A DNA stretch of 5,482 nucleotides from Clostridia bacterium (GTDB lineage Bacteria; Bacillota_A; Clostridia; Christensenellales; Borkfalkiaceae), in assembly GCA_017462505.1 (NCBI GenBank), contig JAFTQY010000009.1, positions 1 to 5,482 of the forward strand. The letters are read 5' to 3'. A model generated the notes under the pieces. It worked only from the letters and a program-made list of their open reading frames with translations, did not search any database and had not been told where the DNA came from. The position numbers and the translations under genes are program-made. How positions within the stretch are numbered: the stretch's first letter is position 1; each line of letters starts with the position of its first letter. Below, in pieces: positions 5,262 to 5,482 of the stretch.

Positions 5262-5482
5262 TATTCGTCCTCCTTTTCAGCCTTTTTACGGGTTTTCTTG
5301 GCAGGTTTCGCACCCGCACCGTCCGCGTTTTCCGCTACGCCCACCGTTTCACAACGGATATTGTCGTTGGTAAACACGCAAATTTCCGACGCAATCTTCA
5401 ACGATTTTTTCGCAATCGTTTCCGCGTCGTAGTCCGTTTCCTGATATAGCGCGCGCGCCGCCGCCAACGCATAATTGCCGCC
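5261..5482 (-). CDS. hslV: HslV, peptidase subunit of the HslUV protease, C-terminal part
   Basis: HslV is the threonine peptidase that forms a double ring and degrades proteins delivered by HslU. Only the last 73 residues are visible and the gene continues past the right edge, so the N-terminal catalytic Thr cannot be checked. The visible start [12 protein letters not shown] is the characteristic HslV segment, followed by the usual final helix and I-C-V-F-T-N. The TTG at 5465-5467 is an internal Leu codon. The protein then continues with about 26 residues beyond I-R-C-E-T-V that are rich in Lys, Ala and Glu, a tail that E. coli HslV lacks. The last codons (E-K-E-D-E) are built from the purine-rich Shine-Dalgarno of hslU. 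The pairing with hslU in the standard order makes the assignment secure. Confidence 0.95.
   Translation of the reverse strand, partial: GGNYALAAARALYQETDYDAETIAKKSLKIASEICVFTNDNIRCETVGVAENADGAGAKPAKKTRKKAEKEDE

Overview
The window looks like an ordinary chromosomal segment of an anaerobic, low-to-mid G+C Gram-positive bacterium, most likely an uncultured Clostridia-type Firmicute. This rests on strong AGGAGG-type ribosome sites, U-tailed intrinsic terminators, a rubrerythrin, a HisRS with the cysteine-rich insertion known from Firmicutes, and a Gram-positive style lipoprotein with a short lipobox signal. The taxon is inferred from gene style; no marker fixes it.

Layout from left to right: (1) the 3' part of a rubrerythrin gene on the + strand, ending in a hairpin terminator that also serves the convergent gene. 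(2) On the - strand, a 489-residue secreted lipoprotein of unknown function built from two tandem copies of one domain. (3) A 291-bp intergenic stretch (1917-2207) with the lipoprotein promoter region (a palindrome, A-tracts and a candidate -35/-10), a 72-bp composite palindromic repeat, a single copy of the same repeat unit, and the trxA terminator. (4) On the - strand, hisS followed by trxA, 33 bp apart. (5) A 138-bp gap (3816-3953) largely filled by a second, inverted copy of the composite repeat. (6) On the - strand, hslV (3' part only) and hslU, overlapping by one base.

Functionally, hslV-hslU encode the ATP-dependent HslUV protease, hisS charges tRNA-His, trxA is a thiol-disulfide reductant, and rubrerythrin removes peroxide in anaerobes. 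These are housekeeping and stress genes rather than one pathway. Transcription on the - strand probably runs hslV-hslU, then hisS-trxA, then the lipoprotein as a separate unit.

I do not see a new defence or biosynthetic system here. The most interesting material is non-coding. Two composite palindromic repeats of the same nested design lie in opposite orientation on either side of hisS-trxA, with base-pair-preserving differences between their stems. The duplicated-domain lipoprotein and the long charged tail on HslV come next.
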